From: JBBQZP01 sp038207585
GTDB lineage: Bacteria > Pseudomonadota > Alphaproteobacteria > Rhodobacterales > Rhodobacteraceae
NCBI GenBank assembly: GCA_038207585.1
Contig: JBBQZP010000027.1
Coordinates: forward strand, 1-62,827
Length of the DNA stretch: 62,827 nucleotides
Direction: 5' to 3'
This document shows positions 18,449 to 27,578 of this stretch, piece after piece. The position numbers and the translations under genes were made by a program. Within the stretch, counting starts at the first letter, position 1; each line of letters begins with the position of its first letter. The notes below the pieces were generated by a model that worked only from the letters and a program-made list of their open reading frames with translations, had not been told where the DNA came from and searched no databases.

Positions 18449-18794
18449 CTAGTGTTCCCCACCTGACATAGGGTTCCCGGTCTGCCTATGGTTCGCCCTC
18501 GGTTGCTGGGACGAAGCTCCAGGTGGCAGCTATGCGGACAAAGCTGACGTTGGCTTCGACCAGATGGACGTCTGCTTTTGGAACCAGTGCCAAAAACGGT
18601 CGTTTTGGTCACTGTTCGCCTGCTCGCCAAGATCGTTGGGAAATCTTGGGACACAAACGCTTGGCAAAACCAGCGTTGGTTTTGGCACGTTTTTAGCCGC
18701 GCCTTGAAGACCGGACAATCGTGCGAAGTGCAGCATCATGGACAATGGGCTCCAAGCCGTCATTGGGTATCTTGTGTCAGGTGGCGAACACTAG
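18449..18794. mobile_element. MITE-like element, 346 bp with 20-bp inverted repeats
   Basis: Left end 18449-18468 and right end 18775-18794 are inverted repeats with one mismatch (core TGTTCCCCACCTGACA / TGTCAGGTGGCGAACA). Each is preceded or followed by CTAG, which could be the target duplication. No transposase is encoded. Inside are two strong hairpins (18585-18614 and 18662-18687). Likely a non-autonomous element. Confidence 0.65.
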
Positions 18795-19151
18795 GACGAA
18801 TCCGTCAGTGCGAGTGAAAAACTATCCAGAAATCGGCATGGTTTCATGGGTTTTCTTTAATCCGAGGCGTGGATTCTCAGCATGAAGCGTTCACGAAACG
18901 TACAATTGTCATCCGACATCTTGTCTTGTGCCAAGCTGGCTGCCACTGCGGATACCACGTTGAGTCACGAACAAAGCACCTTTTTTCGTCCTCTCGTCAA
19001 CCCGGCCTAGGCTTTCTGTTGGACTTCCAGCCACTGATCCTAGATTGTTTTAAAACCGCGGGGAGCGTCTGAACTAAAGGGCTATGGCCATACAGATTAA
19101 GGGTTTTCGCGAACGTCGGGATGTGAGATTCCTGATCTGCAAAGGGAAGAG
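18795..19151. other. intergenic region upstream of the 14-gene operon
   Basis: No convincing gene. It must hold the promoter of the operon that starts at 19152, unless transcription comes from farther left. It is less GC-rich than its surroundings. I see no clear -35/-10 pair. The operon start has the ribosome site AAAGGGAAGAG. Confidence 0.5.
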
Positions 19152-21215
19152 ATGCTGTCGCGAAAAATGAGAATTTTCCGTGTCTGTCTGTGTGGTACGC
19201 TCGTTGCTTTTGTTTGCGCGTTTCTTGGCAGCATAATTTGGCAGGCTGGATCCAGCGCCATGGTGCTTTGGATTGTTGCGGCCATGCTTTGTGCAATGCT
19301 TGCCATAACCATGCGGCAGGTGGCGTTACTGCATGAGCGGGCTATGGTGTTGCATCGGCCCAAGGAAACTACCGCGGTCAGGTTGGACCGGCTGAAAAAA
19401 TTCGCATGGTGGGGCATACAGGCCCGGGCGTGGGGTGTCATTGCAACCGTGATGGTGCCTTTGGCGGCCCTTGCGACGGCGTTCCCCGGTCAGATGGTCA
19501 TCGGTGCTGTGACCGCAGCTTTGCTGGTCCCTGTGGTCCTTGCACTTTCGGGCATGTTTGCGCGCGGCTCGGATGCCGGCTGGTTTCTGGATGCGATTGT
19601 CCCGGACAGATTACTGCTCGAGCAGATCGACACCGGTGATCTGTGGCAACGTTATGAGACTGGATGGCACCTTGCCGGAAGGTTCGCGGCGCTTAGGCGT
19701 GCGGCTGCGCTGCATCCGGAGGCGCCAAACTCTGCGCAAACTCTGATAATGGCGCAATATGCGCCCGGCTCGGTCGTGGTGGCCGTGTCCGGCTTGCGCA
19801 AATCACTTATGGACGAAGTTCGATTGCGGCTCAGGGGGTGGCGGGTTCTTGTGTCGGTGGCACTGGGGGCGGGCGTGCTGTCGATCGTGCTGATGGTTCT
19901 TCTCCCTCAGGCGGTGTGGGACCGGCTGTTTGCCGGGTCTGACCGGTCTGGCCTGCAATCGAAATCTGAAGAGCAATCCTCGCAGCATGACGACAAGCCC
20001 GAACCGCCATCCTCCGACCAAGCCGGGCAAGCCCCTTTAGACGAGGCAGGCGCAGGCCCGGCGGCGCAGGGTCGCGGGCCATCTGACGACAGTGCCGCCG
20101 GACAGGGTGCCAGCAGCGACGGCGGGTCGTCAGATAAGGGTGGATCTGATGCGGCGCACGGAACCGAAGGCTCCCAGGGTGAATCATCTGCGGGTCAAGT
20201 CGGGAAGAGTGAGGGACAGTCGGGCGAAGGCGCGCTGGGTACTCCTCAAAATGGCAATGAGATTGGACAGACACCGGGTACTGAAACGGGCTCGCCCGCG
20301 GAGTCTTCTGGTGGTGCGGCTCGGAACGGGCAGGGCGGCGACACGGGCGCGCAGGCTGGGGACGTAGCAGACGACGCGAAACAGGACGCTGCACAAAACG
20401 AGCCACAAGATGAGGCGCAAGCAGCTTCACAAGACGGTAAGAAGGGCGGGCAGGACGGCGCGGACAGGCCCGCTAATGCAAACGGCGACGGGACGGATGG
20501 TGGCGAAGGTGGCGTCGGCATGGCTTCAGGTGAAACAGCCAGCAAGGACGCATCGTCCCCCCCGTCCGACAAAGACGCGGATCAGGACGGTGCGGGATCG
20601 TCCACCAATGCTGGCGAAGGCGCCGACACAGCGCCAAATGGCGCGAAAAGCTATGACGCGGGGGATCAGGTTGCAACGGGCGACACGGGTGGAACTGCTG
20701 CGGGAACAGGCGGCTCCGCTAGTGCCGGGGCGGCCGACGGAACGACGCCCGGTGTCCCTGCCGAGGCAGCCGCAGGGGCAGCAGAGAGCGAGGGCACTGC
20801 AGGGCAGGCAACTGCCCCCGGAAACGCACCGCAGGCAATTACCGCCTCTGGCGCGGAACCCGATGTGAGCGGGGCCGACCCGGTGGATGTTACCCCGGAC
20901 GAGGCAGCTGGGCTTGCTGCAATAACGACTGATGAACCGATTGACGGCGGCATGCCATCGGCACGTCCAGAGCCCTCTCAAAAGCCGCCGCTTGACGCGG
21001 CCGGTGCCGGGCTTGCCGCAAGCGCGCCCGAAGGCACAGTTGCGCCGGACATTGCTGCAGGCAGTGCAGCCCAGCTTTTTGCTGAAGGCGGAGAGGTGCC
21101 GGATGCCGTGACCATGGCGATTTCACCCGACACCGATGCAACCCTTCCCGCATCCGCGAACCCAACCCCGCCACGCCAGGTGTTGCCGGCATGGATCAAA
21201 GAACTGGTGAATTGA
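19152..21215 (+). CDS. membrane protein with long low-complexity acidic tail (operon gene 1)
   Basis: 687 residues. About five hydrophobic helices occur in residues 8-252 (roughly 8-28, 36-54, 92-110, 115-133, 231-251). Residues 265-687 are a disordered Gly/Ala/Ser/Asp/Gln-rich tail with little hydrophobic content, ending in a short Pro/Trp-containing segment (PRQVLPAWIKELVN). I do not recognise a family. The tail may act as a flexible tether or binding arm. First gene of the 14-gene operon; the MoxR gene begins one base after its stop. Confidence 0.85.
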   Translation: MLSRKMRIFRVCLCGTLVAFVCAFLGSIIWQAGSSAMVLWIVAAMLCAMLAITMRQVALLHERAMVLHRPKETTAVRLDRLKKFAWWGIQARAWGVIATVMVPLAALATAFPGQMVIGAVTAALLVPVVLALSGMFARGSDAGWFLDAIVPDRLLLEQIDTGDLWQRYETGWHLAGRFAALRRAAALHPEAPNSAQTLIMAQYAPGSVVVAVSGLRKSLMDEVRLRLRGWRVLVSVALGAGVLSIVLMVLLPQAVWDRLFAGSDRSGLQSKSEEQSSQHDDKPEPPSSDQAGQAPLDEAGAGPAAQGRGPSDDSAAGQGASSDGGSSDKGGSDAAHGTEGSQGESSAGQVGKSEGQSGEGALGTPQNGNEIGQTPGTETGSPAESSGGAARNGQGGDTGAQAGDVADDAKQDAAQNEPQDEAQAASQDGKKGGQDGADRPANANGDGTDGGEGGVGMASGETASKDASSPPSDKDADQDGAGSSTNAGEGADTAPNGAKSYDAGDQVATGDTGGTAAGTGGSASAGAADGTTPGVPAEAAAGAAESEGTAGQATAPGNAPQAITASGAEPDVSGADPVDVTPDEAAGLAAITTDEPIDGGMPSARPEPSQKPPLDAAGAGLAASAPEGTVAPDIAAGSAAQLFAEGGEVPDAVTMAISPDTDATLPASANPTPPRQVLPAWIKELVN

Positions 21216-21216
21216 T

Positions 21217-22431
21217 ATGAATGCAGACTTGGACTCTTCCTTCCTTGAAGCCGCCCATGTGGCGCATCTTCGCGAGATCCCCGGTATTGTTCAGGCTTCG
21301 GGGATGCATGGAATGTCCGACACGGTCAACGCATTGGTGGTGGCGTTGTTGACCGGTGGCCATGTGCTGCTGGAGGGTAATCCGGGGCTGGGCAAGACCG
21401 CACTGGTGCGGGCTCTTTCCGGCGCGCTGAGGCTGGGCAGGGCGGCGGTCGGGCGGATACAGTTCACCCCCGATCTGATGCCCGCCGACATTACGGGCAC
21501 CCTGATGCCCGCTGATGACGGCTCGGGCCGGCTGGAGTTCAAGCCGGGCCCGGTGTTTTGCAACCTGCTTCTGGCGGATGAGATCAACCGCGCCACTGCC
21601 AGAACGCAATCGGCCATGCTGGAAGCGATGGCCGAATATCAGGTGACCGTTCTTGGCCGCACCCATCAGCTTCGCCACTGGAAAGAGGATCGTAGGCACC
21701 CCTACCGCACGCCATTCATGGTGATGGCGACGCAGAACCCGATTGATCAAGACGGCACCAATGCGCTGCCCGAGGCGCAGTCGGATCGTTTCATGTTCAA
21801 GATCGGCATGGAGATTCCAGGTGCCGATGTGATCGGAAAGATCATCGCCAAGTCCCTGAAGGCCGACAGACCGCCGACCCGCGAAGACGAGCGACCGGAT
21901 GACCCTGTGGTGATGGCTGCCGCGCTGCAGCGGCTGCATGACATCTCTGAAGCTGTGATGTCGGTGCCCTTGCTGCCGCAGGTCGCCGACCATATCAACA
22001 ACATCGTGCAGGCCAGCAATCAGAAGTTCGACCAGGTGCGCGACATCTCGCCCCAGCGGGCCAGGCAACTGACCGAACTGGTCGGCAGGAAAGTGGTCTA
22101 TCCGCTGGGACCGCGCGCGGCCATGGCGCTGGCGCGGGCGGTGACGGGCTGGTCGGCAGTGGTGCTGGTTGATCCGGATCGGGCTGCCACGGAAACCGTG
22201 GCCCACGGTCCGCGTGCGCTGGCCGAAACCGTGGTGCCCGTGCTGCGACATCGATTGCACATCGCCCATGATTACAGCGACAGCGCGACGCCGGGCTCCG
22301 AGGCGAAGGCGTTGGATGTCTTTATTCGTGCGTTGGCCACTGCGACCGCCCCCGACGGTCCGCGCAGTGGAAATTATCCTGCGGATTTCTCGGCGGCGCT
22401 TGACCGCGCCCGCATGACTGTCAGGCTATAG
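21217..22431 (+). CDS. MoxR-family AAA+ ATPase (operon gene 2)
   Basis: 404 residues. Walker A GNPGLGKT at 54-61, Walker B LLLADE at 117-122, then FMVMATQNPIDQDGTNALPEAQSDRFMFK (sensor 1 and arginine-finger region), all as in MoxR proteins. MoxR ATPases are chaperone-like and usually work with vWA and DUF58 proteins on metal insertion, complex assembly or envelope stress. Here the DUF58 gene follows after 7 bases, and two vWA genes come next. Confidence 0.95.
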   Translation: MNADLDSSFLEAAHVAHLREIPGIVQASGMHGMSDTVNALVVALLTGGHVLLEGNPGLGKTALVRALSGALRLGRAAVGRIQFTPDLMPADITGTLMPADDGSGRLEFKPGPVFCNLLLADEINRATARTQSAMLEAMAEYQVTVLGRTHQLRHWKEDRRHPYRTPFMVMATQNPIDQDGTNALPEAQSDRFMFKIGMEIPGADVIGKIIAKSLKADRPPTREDERPDDPVVMAAALQRLHDISEAVMSVPLLPQVADHINNIVQASNQKFDQVRDISPQRARQLTELVGRKVVYPLGPRAAMALARAVTGWSAVVLVDPDRAATETVAHGPRALAETVVPVLRHRLHIAHDYSDSATPGSEAKALDVFIRALATATAPDGPRSGNYPADFSAALDRARMTVRL

Positions 22432-22438
22432 CTTTCAA

Positions 22439-23428
22439 ATGACATCTGAAATTGCCATCACCGACCCGCCTTTGTCGCCGGCAATGCTGGACCGCTTGGT
22501 CCTGCATTGGCGGCGGGATGCGCCGACCCTCGGTACGGGCGCGCATCTGCGCCGCCGACAAGGCCATAGTCTGAAGTTCCGCGACTACCGGGCGTGGCAG
22601 CGCGGCGACGATATACGGAATGTGGACTGGCGCGCCTCCCTACGCCAGTCCCGGCGCGAAGATCTTCTGTTGCGCAGCTTTGAGGCCGAAGAGCGGCTCG
22701 CGTTGGCGATCGTTCTGGACAACAGGCCCGCCATGGCGTTGCCCGAGGCGATGCCGCGGCTGCTTTACGCGCTTTGGGCGGCTCGGGCATTGGTTGCTCT
22801 GGCGCTGGACAAGGGCCATGAGGTTTTTCTGGCGAAGCTGTGTGCCGGTCCGGGTGAGACAGTTGTGACTCTGCGCGGGGCCGGGGCAAAGGCGCGTGCT
22901 CGCATTTGGTGCGAGACGCTGTGGCGCCAACGGTCCGAAGCTTCCGACGGCTTTGCCAATTGCGACCGGATCCTGCAAAAACTGCGCCCGGCGGGGGCGG
23001 TCGTCCTCGTGTCGGACATGCTCTTTGACGACCCAGAGCGGCAGATGCCCCGTTTTGCCCAGTTGGCCCAGCGGCGGCAACGATCGCTGTCGGTGCTGCA
23101 GCTCGACTCGGTCAGACATGAGATCGGCCTGTTGCGGGCGGCGCAGAAGTTCCATCTGTCGCTTCCGGGGCAGGAGCCGGGCAACGAGATGCACCTCTTC
23201 GACGAGACTGTGATGCTGACGGCGACGCATGCCATCGCGGATCATCTTCAAGAGCTGCGCCACGCGCTGCATGCCGGAGGACTGGACTGGCCGCAGGAGC
23301 CGGTTATCTGGCCTGAGGCGGAGACATGCGTCGCCGCCGTGGCGCTGGAACGTCTGAAAACCCATTTTGCACAAAGCTTCCCCAGATTGCCGATGCATGC
23401 GGGTTTGAATCTGGGAGGGAGGGGATGA
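22439..23428 (+). CDS. DUF58 protein (operon gene 3)
   Basis: 329 residues. The signature FRDYRAWQRGDDIRNVDWRASLRQ at residues 47-70 is the DUF58 motif. The following VLVSDMLFDDP region fits the vWA-like fold of this family. DUF58 proteins almost always neighbour moxR and bat-type vWA genes and are thought to be adaptors of MoxR. Overlaps the next gene by ATGA. Confidence 0.93.
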   Translation: MTSEIAITDPPLSPAMLDRLVLHWRRDAPTLGTGAHLRRRQGHSLKFRDYRAWQRGDDIRNVDWRASLRQSRREDLLLRSFEAEERLALAIVLDNRPAMALPEAMPRLLYALWAARALVALALDKGHEVFLAKLCAGPGETVVTLRGAGAKARARIWCETLWRQRSEASDGFANCDRILQKLRPAGAVVLVSDMLFDDPERQMPRFAQLAQRRQRSLSVLQLDSVRHEIGLLRAAQKFHLSLPGQEPGNEMHLFDETVMLTATHAIADHLQELRHALHAGGLDWPQEPVIWPEAETCVAAVALERLKTHFAQSFPRLPMHAGLNLGGRG

Positions 23429-25038
23429 TCTGGACGGCGGTTCCGGTGGTTTTGGCGGCTGCGGCGGTCCTGTTGTGGCACATGCAAAAGCCGCGCCCGC
23501 CGCACATCGCCGTGTCATTCGTGCGCTTCGTTCCGGCCTTGCCACCGGCACCTGGAGGCTGGTCACGGATTGCCCTTACCATTCCGCGCGATCCACTGAC
23601 GCTGGGCTGCTTGCTTGCTGCTGCGGCACTGTGTCTGTGGACGCTGTTCGACGCAGAGCGGAGCTATCAGGCGACACGACCCGATCATCTGGGCTTGCGG
23701 GTGATCTTTGACCGTAGCCATTCGATGTCGGCGGCGGATGGCGGCGAAACCCGTTTCGCCCGTGCCTTTGCCAGACTGGAAGCTGCTCTTGTGGCGTTGG
23801 GCAACGCTGGGGCGGTCGGTCAATGCGTCGAGGTGATCGGAGTGGCGGGAGCCATAGGCGCGGCGCAGCTGATGCAGCCGGGCAGTTCACCTCAGGCAGA
23901 GACGCTCGCACCGTTGCCGCAGGGGGGCGACCCGGCACTTCTGGTTGCGGCGGCCGCCCGCCCTCAAGGCGAATGCGCGCTGACGCATGTGCTGGTCCTA
24001 ACAGATATTGCACAGCCCGGCGGGGCGCCTGCGGATGGCCCGCCATGGGGCTGGGACCAGATCGGCGCACCGCTTGGAAACAGCGGGTTGCGCAGTCTGG
24101 ATTTCCGTCCCGCCGCGTTTGGCCAAACCAGTTCCGAGATCCGTATCGAAGGTGTGTCTTCCGGGCAAATCCCCCCAGCACGCCTGCGGCTTGAGGGGCC
24201 GGGCGGGCTGCAGGACCTGAACGTTATTCCAGATCCAGATGCCGAAGGCCGCTGGTCGGCACTGGCCACCTATATCGGCGCGGGCGACTATCGGGCCAGC
24301 CTTTTGGGCGGGGATGGCTATGCGGGCGACGATGTCGTGCTGGCCCGGCTGGATCGCCCGACGGGGGCACTTGCCGAATGGCGGCTGGACACGTTGGCGC
24401 GGCCTGCCGCGCTTGAAGCGGGCGGGCCTGATGCGCCGCTTGTGACGCAGAATGACAGGGTCGCCCCCGATGATCTGTCGCGCCCGATCCTGATCACCTA
24501 TCCGGGGTTTGAGGCCGGTTTGTCCGGCCGCGCCATCGGTCCGTTCCGAGATGATGCGGTTCTTTTCGCGGCGCTTAACTTTGACGCGTTGGAGCCTGTT
24601 CTGCCCTTACCCATGCCCGGCGTTTTGCCACCCGGATTCGTGCCCGTGCTGACAGACGATCAGGGCGGGACCATCATCGCTCGCCGCGCTCAGCCGTTCG
24701 GTCTGATCCTGCCGCAGCCTCGACTTGATCTGCCTGATCCGCAGCGCAGTCTTTCGCTGGCGCTGTTCTTTGCCGGACTGGCCGACCTGCTGACCCTGCC
24801 ACCCGAGCCGCAACCGCTGCGCTGGGTCACCACCGACGAGATCGAGGTCTCGGACGCCTGGCGCGAAAGCCTGACTGCGCGCCCCGCCGCCGTACCGGCC
24901 GATCTGACCGTGTTTTCGAAAACCTCCGCGGCAGAAGAGGCGATGCCGGTCTGGCCGTGGGCGGTACTTGCAGCCCTTGCGCTGATTCTGGCTGAACGCA
25001 TGCTGCGGCTTGCCCGCCGGGCCGAGAGGATTCTATGA
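23425..25038 (+). CDS. BatA-like membrane-anchored vWA protein (operon gene 4)
   Basis: 537 residues; ATG at 23425 with GGGAGGGA upstream. Two N-terminal helices (about 1-19 and 58-75) flank a cytoplasmic loop, as in aerotolerance regulator (BatA) N-termini. A vWA-like domain with MIDAS DRSHS at 96-100 follows, then a probable periplasmic middle part and a last helix near 512-530. Likely a partner of the MoxR/DUF58 pair upstream. ATGA overlaps at both ends. Confidence 0.85.
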   Translation: MIWTAVPVVLAAAAVLLWHMQKPRPPHIAVSFVRFVPALPPAPGGWSRIALTIPRDPLTLGCLLAAAALCLWTLFDAERSYQATRPDHLGLRVIFDRSHSMSAADGGETRFARAFARLEAALVALGNAGAVGQCVEVIGVAGAIGAAQLMQPGSSPQAETLAPLPQGGDPALLVAAAARPQGECALTHVLVLTDIAQPGGAPADGPPWGWDQIGAPLGNSGLRSLDFRPAAFGQTSSEIRIEGVSSGQIPPARLRLEGPGGLQDLNVIPDPDAEGRWSALATYIGAGDYRASLLGGDGYAGDDVVLARLDRPTGALAEWRLDTLARPAALEAGGPDAPLVTQNDRVAPDDLSRPILITYPGFEAGLSGRAIGPFRDDAVLFAALNFDALEPVLPLPMPGVLPPGFVPVLTDDQGGTIIARRAQPFGLILPQPRLDLPDPQRSLSLALFFAGLADLLTLPPEPQPLRWVTTDEIEVSDAWRESLTARPAAVPADLTVFSKTSAAEEAMPVWPWAVLAALALILAERMLRLARRAERIL

Positions 25039-27578
25039 TCTGCACATCTGTGGCTCGCGTTCTGGGCGGCACTTTTGACTGTATGGGCTCTCCTGCCGCT
25101 CTATGGGGCGAGATCGCGCTTGCCCTGACTATTTCTGCTTCAGCCGCCTTGTGCCTGCGTGCCGGTTCGTCGCGTGGGGCCAAGTTCGCCGTACCGGTCC
25201 TGTTCAGCCTTGCGGCGTTGATGCTGGCAATTGCGCTGGATCGTCCGGTTCTTCGGCAGTCGCCCGAGCCCTCTATAGCAGGCGGGCATATGGTGGTGCT
25301 GATCGATCGGTCCGAAAGTTTCTGGCGCGACCCTGCGATAGCCCGCTCTGCGGTTTCCCAAGCGGCCGACCGGATCGACGGCTTTGTCACAGAGATGTCT
25401 CTGCAGGAGGGCGATGCTTGGCGTGGCGAGATTTTCGGGTTTGGTCTCGCGGCAGGCCGTGAAGGGGCAGAGACGCGGCTTGCAAACCTTCCCGGCGCTG
25501 TGCGCCCCTATCGGCCCACCGCACCCGAGGGTGCAAGCAATCTGGGCGCAGGGATGCTTGCAGCATTGGGGCGACTGGCGGATTTGCCGGGGCGCAGGAT
25601 ACTGGTTTTGGTGACCGACGGGCAGACTGCAGACGCGCCGGACGCGGATCTCTTGGCACAGTTCCGCGCGGCAGGGATCGAGATCCACACGCTGGGCGCC
25701 GGGTCTGCGGCACCGATGGCCGGGCTGATCGCCGCCGATGTCGGGCCAGAGCATGATCTGGGCCAGCTTGTCGTGCTGCGCGGCACCGTGCTTGGCGGCG
25801 GGACACTGGTGCTTTCGAGCGTGGACGGACCGAAAAGCCCCCAATCGGTGCCCGACGCCGATCAACTTCGGGCATTCCGGCTGGAAACCATCCTTCGCCA
25901 GCGCGGCTTACAGGGAATCACGCTGCAATTCGATACCGATGCGGGCCGCCAGGGCCGGACGCTTTTTACGCTGGTGCGTGGCCCGGCGCGGGTTCTGGTC
26001 TTTGGCCCGGCGCTGTGGGCCGATTCGCTTCCTGCCGCGCGCTGGCAAATCGAGCGGGCCGATCCCGACCACCCGCTAGACCCTGCCAGCTTTGACCTGG
26101 TGGTGGTTGATGGGCTTTCGCCCGTGGTGTTTCCCGCAGATTATCCGGCGCGGTTGTTGGCTGCGGCAGGTGGCACCGGGCTTCTTGTGATCAACGGGCC
26201 GCTGCGCGGGACTGTAGACCAGGAGCAGGTCATCTCGGACTGGAATGGCACGGTCCTTAGCCCGATTCTGCCGGTGGACAGCGACCCGCGACTGTACGTC
26301 CAGGAGCCACCGCCGCGCGACATCGTGATCATGGTCGATGTCTCGGGATCGATGCAGGGGATGCGGCTGGGCTCTGCACAAAGTGCGATCAACGCGATTC
26401 TTGACCAGTTGCGCCCGCAGGACAGCGTGACGATCCTGCCCTTTGCCGATGGCGGGGTGCGCAGCTTTGCGCAGGCTCCGGCCTCGGCTGCGACAGTTGC
26501 CGCAGCGCGCTGGTTCACCGCGGGGCTTTCTGCTGGAGGCGGAACGGCGCCCGACAGCACGATCACGGACTCTGCCCGCTTTGCCTCGAACTACTGCGCG
26601 TTCTTCTTTATCTCGGATGCGGATTTCGCGCCGCCCGCAACTGCGCCACGCTGTTTCACAACTGCAATTTCCGTTTCGAATGATCGTTTTCCGACAAATG
26701 TTGCCAACTGGGGGGAAGAGCTGCTGATCGGCGAAGGCGGCGACGGGCGCAACATCCGCCTGCGCTATTTCGAGCCTGATGAGCGCGAGGAATATTTCCG
26801 CCCCGGCAGCTTTCGCCCGCAGGTCGCCGAGCAAGACCTGTTACCCGATGCCGGGGTGGATGTTGAGGGGCTGGCCATCTCCTATGCAAGGGTCGATGCA
26901 CGCATCGGTCTGGTCCATTCCGACCCTCCCCCCGACCCGCTGTTTGTTTGGCGCCGCGATGTCCGCCGAAGCGGCGTGGTCACCGGGGCATTTCTGGGGC
27001 CGATGGGTGTGGACTGGGGCGATCAGGGGCTTCAGGCGACCGAACGGATGCTGGGGATGCTGCTTGGATGGTCCGATCAGGACCGCTATCTGATTCGGCT
27101 GACCGACAGCGCTGGGGTATATCGGCTGAATGTCACGGAATTGCAGGGTCAATCTACACCCGGAATGATGTCGGCCAGCCTGCTGGACCCGAACGGTTCG
27201 GGCCGGTCGCTGCCTTTGCAATTCGATCCGCGACTTGGCGCCCATACCGGCACATTCCGTTTGCCGGCAGTTTCGGGCCGGCAACGGTTGTTGCTGGCCC
27301 TGCAGCAGGGAAATGATGTGCAGCGCATTCCGATCACTGTCCCGGAAGGCGTTTCAGCGCAAGGTGGAGGAAGGGAGGCCTTTGATTTCGGGGTGAACCG
27401 TGCACTCATTTCAGAAATAAACATGTCGACACAAGGCAATGACCTTGCACAAGGAGAGATCGGCTTTTACGCTTCTCCGGAGGTTGCGCGGATCACTCCG
27501 ATTCATCCATTCTTTCTGGTAGTCGCGCTCATGCTTTTGGCCGCGGCAGTCTGGGCACGTGAGATAGGTCGGCTTTGA
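25035..27578 (+). CDS. membrane protein with two vWA-like domains (operon gene 5)
   Basis: 847 residues. Two N-terminal helices (about 25-43 and 52-68) and one C-terminal helix (about 823-842) place the bulk outside or inside the membrane together. There are two separate MIDAS-type motifs: DRSES at 91-95 and DVSGS at 435-439, the second in a textbook IVIMVDVSGSMQG context. Between them lies a glutamine-amidotransferase-like region (LVVVDGLSPVVFPADY), as in some large DUF1355/BatB-type proteins. Paired with gene 4 by an ATGA overlap. Confidence 0.85.
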   Translation: MICTSVARVLGGTFDCMGSPAALWGEIALALTISASAALCLRAGSSRGAKFAVPVLFSLAALMLAIALDRPVLRQSPEPSIAGGHMVVLIDRSESFWRDPAIARSAVSQAADRIDGFVTEMSLQEGDAWRGEIFGFGLAAGREGAETRLANLPGAVRPYRPTAPEGASNLGAGMLAALGRLADLPGRRILVLVTDGQTADAPDADLLAQFRAAGIEIHTLGAGSAAPMAGLIAADVGPEHDLGQLVVLRGTVLGGGTLVLSSVDGPKSPQSVPDADQLRAFRLETILRQRGLQGITLQFDTDAGRQGRTLFTLVRGPARVLVFGPALWADSLPAARWQIERADPDHPLDPASFDLVVVDGLSPVVFPADYPARLLAAAGGTGLLVINGPLRGTVDQEQVISDWNGTVLSPILPVDSDPRLYVQEPPPRDIVIMVDVSGSMQGMRLGSAQSAINAILDQLRPQDSVTILPFADGGVRSFAQAPASAATVAAARWFTAGLSAGGGTAPDSTITDSARFASNYCAFFFISDADFAPPATAPRCFTTAISVSNDRFPTNVANWGEELLIGEGGDGRNIRLRYFEPDEREEYFRPGSFRPQVAEQDLLPDAGVDVEGLAISYARVDARIGLVHSDPPPDPLFVWRRDVRRSGVVTGAFLGPMGVDWGDQGLQATERMLGMLLGWSDQDRYLIRLTDSAGVYRLNVTELQGQSTPGMMSASLLDPNGSGRSLPLQFDPRLGAHTGTFRLPAVSGRQRLLLALQQGNDVQRIPITVPEGVSAQGGGREAFDFGVNRALISEINMSTQGNDLAQGEIGFYASPEVARITPIHPFFLVVALMLLAAAVWAREIGRL

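Noticed and set aside
18449..18794. Assigning the MITE to the IS481 family because of CTAG at its edges
   Set aside because: CTAG targets are known for IS481, but I cannot match the inverted repeats to that family without a search.
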